In this document: positions 46,501 through 56,021 of the stretch, in pieces
Numbering within the stretch: position 1 is the first letter of the stretch
Layout of the letters: each line of letters starts with the position of its first letter
The notes under the pieces: generated by a model
The model's input: the letters and a program-made list of their open reading frames with translations, nothing else
What the model was told of the DNA's origin: nothing
Database searches by the model: none
Source: Selaginella moellendorffii
Taxonomy: Eukaryota; Streptophyta; Lycopodiopsida; Selaginellales; Selaginellaceae
Length of the DNA stretch: 64,000 nt
NCBI RefSeq assembly: GCF_000143415.4
Contig: NW_003314263.1
Location: 223,114-287,113, forward strand
Direction of reading: 5' to 3'
Made by a program: the position numbers and the translations under genes

Positions 46501-47825
46501 CTATAGACAAAGTTTGATATCTTCATCAAATGATAAACTATTTTATAAAGTAACTTTATCATGAATTACCATTTTTCATCTTTGGCACCTAGTTAATATT
46601 CATTAATGGTTCAATATTGAAGGCTTACCATGCCTTGCCCATCCTCTAAGGAGTATAGTCTCTCTAACATAAAAACTCATTAAACAACTTATGGTGGTTC
46701 TCTCCCTATATTTGGTTTAGTTTTTGTTAAACCTTTTAAAAACACTTTCTCTATCTCAATCTAACTATTCATTTCTGAGTAGTTTTAGCTTCCATCAACA
46801 TAACCATCATATTTTAGAACTTTTAATTTTGACTTTTCAAAGTCATTTTCTTGGGTGTTTCTAACACCTTGCATTGCACATATTATGCAAACTCTATTTT
46901 CCCATCCTAGAAAGTTCTTTACTTAAAGGCACCATCATCTTCTCTTTTATTTAGTGTCACTCCAGACATTAAATTCCACTTATCCATAATGTATGCTAAG
47001 GTTATTCATGGCCCTATCATTTGCTCCATCTCTTTTAAAATTTTTTATATTCACCAAATTGAAGTATATAGAAATCCATCCTTAAAAACATATTTTCTTT
47101 CCCACAATTTGTTAACACCCACCATGTGGGTATTCTTTGCCTAACTTATCATTTGGATTTCTTTTAATGATTTCTATAATTTATTCTTGGCCATTAGTTT
47201 TTTGCTTCTATCCTTTGTTGCATCATACAACATAGTATCACTACCTCCATTTTTGAGGTATCTTTTTGGTTCTATAACAAAAGCTTTACTTTGCCAAGTC
47301 TAAAACATATTCATCTTTAATAAGTCTCTTCAATATTTCCTATTGTGGGCTTTATCTATGGCCCAACTTTATGACCCACCCACATGTCCTTCCTTAGAGA
47401 TTATTTTTTTAAACTCACAATACCATTACATTGTTGTAGTTCATTTCGTTTATGTGCCCTTCCCACTTGGTCACATTGACCATTACCAATAGTTCAAATC
47501 AACACTTTGAATTGAGAATTTTATTCCTTAACCTCACAAGGAGTTTATCCTTATTTAGCCATAAAATCATTTAGTGATATAACCTTGACACTTTAACAAG
47601 TTTGCTAATAAGTATTAGATCTTCCAAACCTTTAAGTTGTTGACCATAACCCTAAGGGCATCCCCCACACTTGGCAATGTGCCTAATCCAGCCCTTTCGA
47701 CTAAGGGTCCATACAACTAAAACTGGGTGTCCCCATCTTATTCACCATGTCCTTGGTGCCATTTGCACTAAAGTGTTCAAATTAGATATGTCAATAGTGG
47801 GAATCTCATTAATCCATTCATGCAT

Positions 47826-47872
<47 letters not shown>

Positions 47873-48060
47873 ATTACTCCCGCTGTTTACCCGCGCTTGG
47901 TTGAATTTCTCCACTTTGACATTAAGAGCACTGAGTAGAAATCACATTGCGTCAACATCCGCAAGGACCATCGCAATGCTTTGTTTTAATTAAACAATCA
48001 GATTCCCCTTGTCTGTTCCAGTTCTGTTTGATGCCTAGGGAATACCCCCTGTGGGTTGGG
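46501..48060. other. AT-rich transposon-like debris, no gene recognised
   Basis: Low GC, with no conserved domain or LTR end seen on either strand. Short phrases such as 'aacacccaccatgtgggta' (47105) echo the dispersed module near 4108. Confidence 0.45.
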
Positions 48061-48064
48061 GCAT

Positions 48065-48560
48065 TCTGAATTCCATTTGACCAGTAATTATCTATATCAA
48101 AAACTCCATATTAAACAAAATAACTATCTTCTTGTATTCTTCAGTTACAATTAAATCTTTTACTATGCATTTTTGTACTCCAAAAGGTAATAATAGTAAT
48201 ACAAAATTACAATCAGATTGTGAAATTATTGTAAACTCTTTGCTAATGGTATATTCTTATACCCACTTATAAATAAGCCTACTTGAAATTATGTTAATAC
48301 TTTTGATGGAGATTTTGGAAAAATAATTTCTATGCTATAGAGTAAACCAAATACTCCAACCTCTGGATCAATAATATTTAAAAATGTGCTATAGTCACTG
48401 AAACGTCCACTTCAACACCACAGTTTTCATAACTTGAAATAAAAACACTTAAATCAAATATTATTCCTTAAAAAGGACATTTTTAGAGTGGAGTTTCAGA
48501 AATTCTAACAAAATTTTTAACAACAAGTTTAGTATGGTTTAGAATATGTTTTTGTTCTTA
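48065..48560 (-). pseudogene. Decayed copy of the B-lectin gene
   Basis: Aligns by eye with 43380-44050. Matching blocks include 'gaccagtaattat(t/c)tatatcaaa', 'gtatattcttatacccacttataa', 'gatggagattttggaaaaa', 'gagtaaaccaaatactccaacctctggatcaa' and 'acaccacagttt...aaaacttgaaa'. Deletions and frameshifts remove the reading frame and most of the lectin motifs. With 44590-44676 and 49030-49200 it defines a duplicated segment containing lectin gene, spacer and thaumatin-like gene start. Confidence 0.85.
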
Positions 48561-48589
48561 AACTAACATATTCCAGGGTTCTAAGATGA

Positions 48590-48960
48590 GCTATGCTTGA
48601 ACAACTTATCTTTGCTATCAAGACATGCAACACTCTATCTCATGCCAAGAAATTACACTCCAATTTACTCTTGCCTCCAAATGTATAGCAAATGTGGCAA
48701 CAATGTAAATGTACACTCCAGAATGGACAGCTGTGAGAATCAAAAGAATATGCTATATCATGAACACAACTGGCCGATGGGTCAGCAACAGTAGTCAACT
48801 CGTGCATGGCAAAATCTTTGCTGGCCAACCCATGGGTTAATCGTTCATTTGGATGAGACTTACAAATGAATGTCTCAAAGAGATCTTGTGTGGAACACGA
48901 TGCTTGCCAAGATGACCGGCTCTACTTTTAGAATCTAAGCACATATTTGGTGCGTACGTG
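48590..48960 (+). pseudogene. PLS-type PPR remnant
   Basis: A plus-strand open stretch (48597-48794) reads LQMYSKCGNN, and further on QRDLVWNTMLAKM (about 48870-48910). Both are characteristic PLS-class PPR phrases (YSKCG, the L/S motif; D.V.WN.M). Stops separate them. Confidence 0.55.
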
Positions 48961-49168
48961 GAATGCCATGGTGGCACCCTTATTTCATTACTAAGCTCCC
49001 AGTGATGACTTATTGCTGATGCAAGGGAATATCATGCTATAGTCACTTGACTGAAAATCTGGTAGATGATTCTTGAGTCATTCTCAATTGTGATTGCAAA
49101 CGTTTCTTGGCATAAAAGGCCGGACAACCCCAGGATCGCTTAAGCAGTACTTGTAGCTTCCCGTTTAG

Positions 49169-50001
49169 ATGGCTCAAAGTCGTCTGGTGCTAGCGACCTG
49201 GATTTGCACTGTTCTTTTGAATGCCTCAAGTAAGCTTCCAGCTCCTACAACTTGGAACTTTCTAAATGCTGAAAGCCGCAGGATCTTTTGGGATAAACTT
49301 TCGTCTATACAATGGATGCCCGTTCACGGTCTGGCCTGGATGGCTCAACAACGGCGATAGCCCGGCTCTTGGAAATGGTGGCACGCAGCTAGAACCTTAC
49401 ACTTTTATAGACTTGGGAACTCCAACATCGGACTGGGGTGGCCGGTTCTGGGGCCGCAGGGGTTGCGACTTTCAAGGTCTGTCCTCAAGATATTTAATTC
49501 TTTGATCTTTGATTTGTGGTTCCTGTAGGCAGCGGATGCAGCACTGGGGATTGTAACAAGCAGCTCTATTGCCAAGGCATAGGAGGAGCTCCCCCCTACA
49601 GCATTGCCGAGTTTAAACTTGGTGGCGCCCCCAACACCGGCTTGGACTTCTACGACGTCTCTCTGGTTGATGGCTATAATCTGCCCATCCGGATCACTCC
49701 CAGTAAGTCCGGCTGCCCCTTCACGGGTTGCCTGAGGGACGTGATTCCGTGGTGCCCGTCCGAGCTCCAAGTTCACGATTATTCCGGAGTCGTGGGCTGC
49801 AAGAGTGCGTGCCTGGCGTTTGGCACGCCACCTTTTTGTTGCACGGGGGACTACTCCACTCCCCAGACCTGCAAACCCTCGTCCTACTCGAAAATTTTCA
49901 AGGACATTTGCCCGCTCGCGTATAGCTACGCTTACGATGACCCAAGCAGCACGTTTACTTGTTCCAATGGTGGTGACTATACGATCACTTTCTGTCCATA
50001 G
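49169..50001 (+). CDS. Thaumatin-like protein (PR-5 family)
   Basis: Secreted defence or cell-wall protein; family members bind beta-glucans and some are antifungal. Three exons: 49169-49229, 49282-49476 and 49529-50001, with GT-AG introns of about 52 bp, giving 242 residues. The first exon carries the signal peptide (MAQSRLVLATWICTVLLNAS). The mature protein has all 16 cysteines expected of large thaumatin-like proteins. The thaumatin signature is modified around GGRFWGRRGCDF, and acidic-cleft residues are in place (Arg in GRFWGR, Glu in IAEFKL, Asp in LDFYDVSLVDGYN). It ends YTITFCP, the usual C-terminus. Length is typical. A broken start of a second copy sits at 44645 beside the gap. Immediately downstream is an X8-domain gene in the same orientation. 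Confidence 0.93.
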
Positions 50002-50148
50002 AATGTTCCAGTTTTGAGAAAAACCATAAAAAAAAAGAGCGAAACCATACATTTTTATTGGGCTGCTAAAGTAATTAGAGGTTCTGAAGCTAGTAACTCA
50101 TAAATAAATGTGGAACAAAACTCTAAGGCTTTGTAACTGACTGATGAG

Positions 50149-50592
50149 ATGATGAAGATGAATTATCTTGCTTTTCCTATAGTGTTTGTGATTTGCTCTG
50201 TTTTTGTGTTTCCAACTTCAATGGTTGATGCTACTGCTATAACACCTTCTGGTCGTATTGTTGATGGCAAAGTGTATTGCATAGCTAATCCTACTATTCC
50301 ACCTGATATGCTACAGCGGGGTTTAGATTATGCGTGCTCTCAAGTTGATTGTTCTGCGATTCAGTTTGATGGTCCTTGCTCTTATCCTAATAGCATCTAT
50401 TCGCATGCATCGTGGGCATATAACCTTTATTTCCAAATGAAAGCTCGCTATGATTATAATTGCTACTTTGACAACACTGCATTGATCTCTTCCACTGATC
50501 CGAGTAGGATTTATTTTTATTTCTGTAATTATTCTTGTTCAAAAATTGATTACTTTTCAGGCTTTGGGAGTTGCAACTATTTATTTAAATGA
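50149..50592 (+). CDS. X8 (CBM43) domain secreted protein
   Basis: 147 residues, intronless, with a hydrophobic signal peptide (about residues 1-28). X8/CBM43 domains bind beta-1,3-glucan (callose) at cell walls and plasmodesmata, often as GPI-anchored PDCB-type proteins. The domain starts at VYCIANPTIPPDMLQRGLDYACSQ (YC where most members have WC) and continues through VDCSAIQFDGPC, SHASWAYNLYFQ and CYFDNTALISSTDPS with the conserved Cys pattern. The final segment (YFYFCNYSCSKIDYFSGFGSCNYLFK) is unusual and no GPI-anchor signal is evident, so it is probably soluble in the wall. The sequence is AT-richer than the thaumatin-like gene next to it. An in-frame Met at 50158 is an alternative start. 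Confidence 0.85.
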   Translation: MMKMNYLAFPIVFVICSVFVFPTSMVDATAITPSGRIVDGKVYCIANPTIPPDMLQRGLDYACSQVDCSAIQFDGPCSYPNSIYSHASWAYNLYFQMKARYDYNCYFDNTALISSTDPSRIYFYFCNYSCSKIDYFSGFGSCNYLFK

Positions 50593-50899
50593 AGAAAATT
50601 AATTTTTATGTAATAATTATAATAATTGTAACTTTTAATTTGAATTTTAATACTAATTTGGAATTTAAACGTAATTGTGTGCGAATATTCATGACGCCGT
50701 TGATCATACAAATTGATCCTGACCGTTCGAGTCCGTTGGGCAAAATTAGGGTTCTTCATCTCCCCGAATGCCGTCCAGGAAGAAGAGGCGCCGCCCGTGG
50801 AGCCGGATCGAAAGCGCAGTTGGAGTAATGCAGGTAATCTAGGCAGTTCCTAGCGATCGCTAGCTGCGGCACAGGCCGGAATTGGGCAGGGGTGAAGAT

Positions 50900-51958
50900 A
50901 TGCATACTGTTCTACACAGCAGGGAAATGGATCTTGATTGCCAGCGCGTGGACGCTGCGGCGGCAGCTGCGGCATTGAGCTGGGCGAACGAGGTAGCGCT
51001 CCTCGGCGATAGGGATCAATCAGAAGGATTGGACGATGGCGTGGGACACGACAATATTCTCATGGACCAGCACGCCTCGATGCAAGGCTTTTCTTTGATG
51101 ATGATGGCCGCGGAGAATGGCCAGAGTTTCCATCCCATGATCCTGATGGGCCAGGAATCTACGCCGCCTCCACAGCCGCCGCCGCCTCCTCCACAGCCGC
51201 CGGTTAGAACTCCGTCCACTGTGCTCTCTCTCCAGACCATGCCTCCAAACGAGGAGAATTCTTCCAAGGCCGTGACGAAGAAGAGGGGGAGGCAAAAGGG
51301 CCCCGGGAAGCCAAAGTCACACTACGTCAAGGAGAGGGACTCTTCTTTCCAGCTCGTCTTGAAGCTCCCGCTTAAGTCGCGAAAGCTCTTTTGCGTGGCC
51401 GAGTTTTACAAGTACATGGCGCAGTCCTCCTCGGATTCTCTGTGTAAGGTAAAGTTCTCTCGATCGGTTCTTTAGTCCTTCGGATTTTCGTTTGCTCTTT
51501 GGACACTGCTCTGTGGCCTTTGTTTTGTTTGTCGAGAAGAGCTAATAGCGTCTTTAGTTTGACAGGTAACCGAGGCATACGCAAAGGCTGGTGAATCCGT
51601 CGGCGTGTCTGGAAAAACTGCGAGGAAATGGGTGGAGGACTGGGAGAGGCGAGCCGACGGTACATTCTCGGAGTCACAGCAGGTTTGTAGAGATTGTTTC
51701 TTTTTCATTTGTCATTTGTAAAAAATCCTCCTTTTCATTGATTCACGCAGGGAAAGCACGTCAAAGTCGAGTGGCTGCTACAACCGGAGCACTTGCAAAG
51801 CAAAGCTCGGGCATGGATAGAGCAAAACTGTCCAAAGAAAGGCGAGCCTCCTCGCAAGGACTCCATCATCAAGATGTTTCGCGACTTTTGTAACAACGAT
51901 CTCCTCCTTGACGTCCAGGTGAGAAGAGTTACACACTTCTAAAACCTCATCTCTTTTT

Positions 51959-51999
<41 letters not shown>

Positions 52000-52147
52000 G
52001 GCTGGAGATCTAGCAGCTGACTCCCTCATGGGCATGACTAGCCATAGAAAAATCTCCACCGAGACGGCCAGGTCTTGGCTCCACAGGCTCGGTTTTAACA
52101 ACTTCAAGGACTTTAGAAAATCATCGACCAAGTCTCTATCAACGTGA
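50900..52147 (+). CDS. HTH DNA-binding protein, possibly transposase-derived
   Basis: 326 residues from four exons (50900-51448, 51566-51682, 51751-51918, 52001-52147), all GT-AG and in frame. The N-terminus is Ala-rich, with a Pro run (about residues 92-103) and an AT-hook-like KKRGRQKGPGKPK (about 130). Two helix-turn-helix-like segments follow: SVGVSGKTARKWVEDWERR (exon 2) and KISTETARSWLHRLGFNNF (exon 4), with AWIEQNC and FCNNDLLLDV between. The (S/I)xxTAxxWLxxLGF phrase resembles, from memory, the DNA-binding half of a group of eukaryotic DDE transposases. No DDE domain follows, and the gene has ordinary introns, so it could be a domesticated DNA-binding protein. The start is the first Met in the open frame; an upstream exon is not excluded. 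Intron 3 holds a (TC)n tract. Confidence 0.72.
51964..51996. repeat. (TC)n microsatellite in intron 3 of the HTH gene
   Basis: Perfect TC dinucleotides that also form the polypyrimidine tract of the intron's 3' splice site. Confidence 0.95.
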
Positions 52148-52317
52148 AAATGGTGTAAATAGTAGTAAAACTTGTAACCATAGCTTTGAAAAGTTTGCTC
52201 GAATCAATCAAACGAATTCTTATTTTGTCCAATATGTATCTTACAAAACTTCAAGAGTGTCTTTGTAGCACTTATTTCTAGCTCCGGAAAAACAATCGAT
52301 CTATCCGTTTTCTTCGA

Positions 52318-54042
52318 TCATGGAAGTGGAACTATAACTTCCTTGCGGTCAGGGCCATACGCCTGCAAACAAGAAGAAAATTCGCAGCAATCAACTGTGA
52401 AGAAAGCTACAAATCTTCGTCTTACCAATTGCTTCAGTCCCTTGACGTGAACGTGCGTAAACAGCTCGTGAGTTTCGGGCTGACCGCCCTCCTGCAAAAA
52501 TCGTGCCCGAAAGATTTTTAGAATCCAAGGGTTTCACTCGACTTGAGAAGAGAAAGTCCTACCTTGGCTTGATTAACGGCCTCGTCCACTTCTGCCTTGG
52601 CTTGCTTCTCCAAGTTCTGTAAAGACCAAGTTGAGAGAAATCTCTGCCAATAGCGCACACAGCGCACTCACCTTCAAATCGGCTACAGTCACGATCTCTT
52701 TCGCCAAAAGAAGCTTTCTTACTCTTTCAATCGGGTCTCGCTCCTGGCAGTGGCAGCAAATTATTGTTTTAAAAGTGCAGTGTGCAAACGATAATGACTC
52801 CAAGTTACCTGTCTCACGCCGGAAATCTCTTCCCTTGTCCGATATGTACTCCCGGGATCAGACATGGAGTGCCCATGATAACGATAAGTATCCATTTCCA
52901 ACACCTGTAACGTTCCCATCCCCCGTGAGGAGTAAAGCCAAAAGATATAAAAACTAGATAAGCTTACGATGGGGCCTTTTGTCAAAGCGTGCTCCTTTGC
53001 GAATCGGACGCCCTGCTTGACTGCTAAAACGTCCATTCCATCAATCTAAGAGACAACCACCAAAGTAACAGTTGAAAGAAAAAGAAGGAGACGATCATTG
53101 TAGTTTTGGAGCACAACTTGTACCTTAAGACCCGGGACATAATCTCCACGTTTGTAGTATTCTGGAGATTTTGCTGAGCGCCACTCGGCCGTCCCCATTC
53201 CATCTACACGACAAAAATTCCACACAATCAAAACGAGGAAGAACTCGCACAAGTCAGCTCATAACAAAGAGCAAAAGGAAAAACTCACAGTGATTGTTCT
53301 CGCAGACGAAGATCACCGGCAAGTCCCACAGCGCTGATATGTTCATGGCCTCAAAGAGTTGTCCCTGGTTGGCAGCTCCATCCCCATACAAAGCCAGCGA
53401 CACCGCGTTCTGCTTGTTATACTTTTGCGCGAAAGCTAGCCCAGCTCCCAGCGCGGTCTGTGCTCCAACAATCCCGTTCCCTCCATAGAAATTCCCCTCC
53501 TTGTTGTACATATGCATCGATCCACCTTTCCCGAGCGAGCACCCACTTTTTCTCCCCATGAGCTCCGCCATCACCTCCAGCACCGTGCCACCTCGCCCAA
53601 TATGCGTGCAGTGGTCCCTGTAAGCAGTGATGATGGCGTCCTCCTTGGTGAGCGCCGCCTCCATTCCCACGCACACCGCCTCCTGCCCGTCGTAGAGATG
53701 GCAAAACCCGCGAATAAACTTCGCCTTGTAGAGCGAGTCCGCCGCAATCTCCATCCTTCTCATCACATACATCACCTTGAAGAAATCCACGAGCTCCTTG
53801 GCCGAGGTCTCCACGCGCTGCTCCGGCGGATCGCACCGGTGCCCCGCGTACGGCACTGGAATATCGACCACGAAGGGCGTGGTGTCGTCCGGCGCCGCCG
53901 CGAAGCCCCTGGACGAGGACTGGCGACTCAATGCCGACGACGCGAGGCGGAGTAGCGCTTGCGGCGCCGCGGCACTGGAGGACGACGAAGAACACGCCGA
54001 GGAGAGGAGCCGCTGCCGCCATCGCGCCATCGCCATCGCCAT
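52318..54042 (-). CDS. Pyruvate dehydrogenase E1 component subunit alpha, mitochondrial
   Basis: Thiamine-diphosphate enzyme subunit: decarboxylates pyruvate and passes the acetyl group to E2 of the mitochondrial pyruvate dehydrogenase complex, with E1-beta. Eight exons on the minus strand (54042-53289, 53203-53124, 53045-52968, 52904-52809, 52743-52672, 52616-52563, 52491-52426, 52362-52318) give 414 residues, the usual length. Presequence: [15 protein letters not shown]. Mature landmarks are [43 protein letters not shown], the ThDP/Mg motif [31 protein letters not shown], and the phosphorylation loop [20 protein letters not shown], whose serine is controlled by PDH kinase. The Met at 54042 is the first in frame, with a repeated Met-Ala that makes 54036 an alternative. 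A bHLH gene ends 280 bp upstream, on the same strand. Confidence 0.96.
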
Positions 54043-54321
54043 TCTCCTCCTTCCTCTTTCTCCCTAACCCTAATGCGCTACCTCCCGGGGTTTAGCTTAA
54101 CCCACTTTAGTTTAAGTTTAGCCACAAACCACGTCAAAATAACGCACCGCTATGGCCGTACGGCTCGTGCGGATTGCCGTACAGATACATCCATAAACCA
54201 CGTACGACCATACTTGCCGTACTCACCTTTTATTCTTTTACAAATAGACCAAAAAGACGAAGAGAAAGAAAGCTTTTCTTCCCAAATGGCGGGTGTTCTT
54301 GCGGATCGAGTGGAAGTCTTC

Positions 54322-55335
54322 TCACGCGACTGGTGGTCTGAGGACGTGATCTTGCGAGGTGTCCACCACCGCCGGCGGCATCCACTGCCACATTGCCATG
54401 CCGGGGAATCCTGGCAATGGCCCCGCGGCGGATGCTCCGCCAGTCTTGGTGGAAGCCGCCTGGATCTGTGCGTGGAAGGCCGCGGCGGCGGCGGCGGCGT
54501 GGTGAGCGTGGAGCGCCGCCGCCGGGTGTGGCATGAAGCTCGGAGGCATCGCCATCGTCTTGAGCTGCTGCTCCAGTCGGTCCTTCTCGGACTTGAGCCT
54601 CATCTTCTCCTCTCTGAGCTCGTTCTTCTCGGCCTGGATGGACGATCGAAGAGGAGAGTTTTTAGAGCTGGGAAGCTTGAGAGAGCTTGGAACTTACCTT
54701 GAGTTCTTTGATCCCGTCCCGGAGCTGCTCGTTTGATTCTTTGAGCTGCTGGGCTTCCGCGCGGAGCTGCGTGATGACACGCACCGCGTCGCTGAGGATC
54801 GTTGCCTTGTCCGACTTTGGAGGCCTTCCGGGCTCCAATGCGGCACTCAGCTCTACAAACCTGTGAAAAAAAGGAAACAAAGTTCGCGAAAGAGCTTTAG
54901 AACTTGGAAGAACAAAGTTGGCAAACCTGTCATTGAGACGGTCCCTTCGCATTTTCTCCCGGCAAGCTTTGTTCCCTGGAGCACCGCACGACTCTTCACG
55001 GGACCTGGAAACAATCTCTCGTAAACCATCAAAGATCTACCAAGGAAAAGTCGCATTGAATCGAGAAGAAGAAAGCTCACCTTTTCTTTGGACATGTCTT
55101 CTCGAATTCATCCGAATCCACTTTGGAGGAGTCATTCTCGACGCTGCAAGAACAGTAGAAAGATTTCCAATCAATCCCAAAGGAAAAAATTAGAAAGCTT
55201 GTTAACTTACCAGCAATCCACTGGATCGCAAGAAGGTTGTGAGCCCCAAAAGAGGGCACTGGAATTCTGTGACTCCTCGTCTAGAAAAGTATCCGACAGA
55301 AAAGCCATCCATTTCTGGCTTTGCGGCGAGGACAT
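54322..55335 (-). CDS. bHLH transcription factor, subgroup IVc (ILR3/bHLH104-like)
   Basis: Relatives regulate iron-deficiency responses by forming heterodimers on E-box or G-box promoters. Five exons (55335-55211, 55143-55081, 55004-54927, 54860-54698, 54633-54322) give 246 residues. The basic region reads CGAPGNKACREKMRRDRLNDRF, with Ala in place of the usual first His, as in subgroup IVc. The helix-loop-helix is VELSAALEPGRPPKSDKATILSDAVRVITQLRAEA, followed by a leucine-zipper-like stretch (KELKAEKNELREEKMRLKSEKDRLEQQL). The C-terminus PAAALHAH...PGMAMWQWMPP...DTSQDHVLRPPVA ends with the family's conserved tail. I chose the Met at 55335 because the frame needed by exon 2 runs through it. 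The shadow frame at 55426-55202 is not used. Confidence 0.93.
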
Positions 55336-55339
55336 TGCC

Positions 55340-56020
55340 AAAATACCCTACACCCGGCCACGCCGCGGCCAAGCCCCAATCCACACTCGGCACGGCGAAA
55401 TCTCCCACACTCCCTCCCAGATCCAAGCACAGACCTCGAAATTCCCAAAATTCTCAGAATGCCGAGCCCGCCGGCTCATCCACCACCCGCGCCGCCGCCC
55501 AGCTCGAAAATCCGCCGCCGCCGCCCTTGAATCCCCTCGATTCCACGCAAGAACAGTGCCGCAAAGCTCTGGCTATGGCGCTCAATCACCAATCGCGGAA
55601 AGGGTGAACCTCCACACCACGCAGCCGCCAAAAGAGTAAACGGTATATTCCACCAGGGTGAAATATTCCCGGCCATAGATAAGGCGACTCGTGGCCCGCA
55701 CACTTAAAATTTTTAAAGGTAAACAAAGCGATTTTCGTACCCTAAGATCAAGCGTTCCGTATCAACAGAGAATAGACACAGAATAATCATTGACCGTACC
55801 AAATTCACGGAGAATATACGCCGCATAATCATTGAATGAAAGAATTTTAGGATGGAACATATATTGATACAGTGGACGGGAGGAGAATGCCTCGCGGTCC
55901 AAGCTTACAAAAAAAAAACTTCCTCACTCTTCTCTTGAGCTTTTTCGCTTGCCTTCTACGTGTGTTCTTCCCTGTAAAACCAACTTGGATCGCTCGCTGG
56001 CTCGATTAAAGAAGATCTCG
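55340..56020. other. Intergenic region and probable 5' leader of the bHLH gene
   Basis: Proline- and serine-rich open stretches at 55239-55607 on the plus strand reflect base composition only. No other gene seen. Confidence 0.5.
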
Positions 56021-56021
56021 T

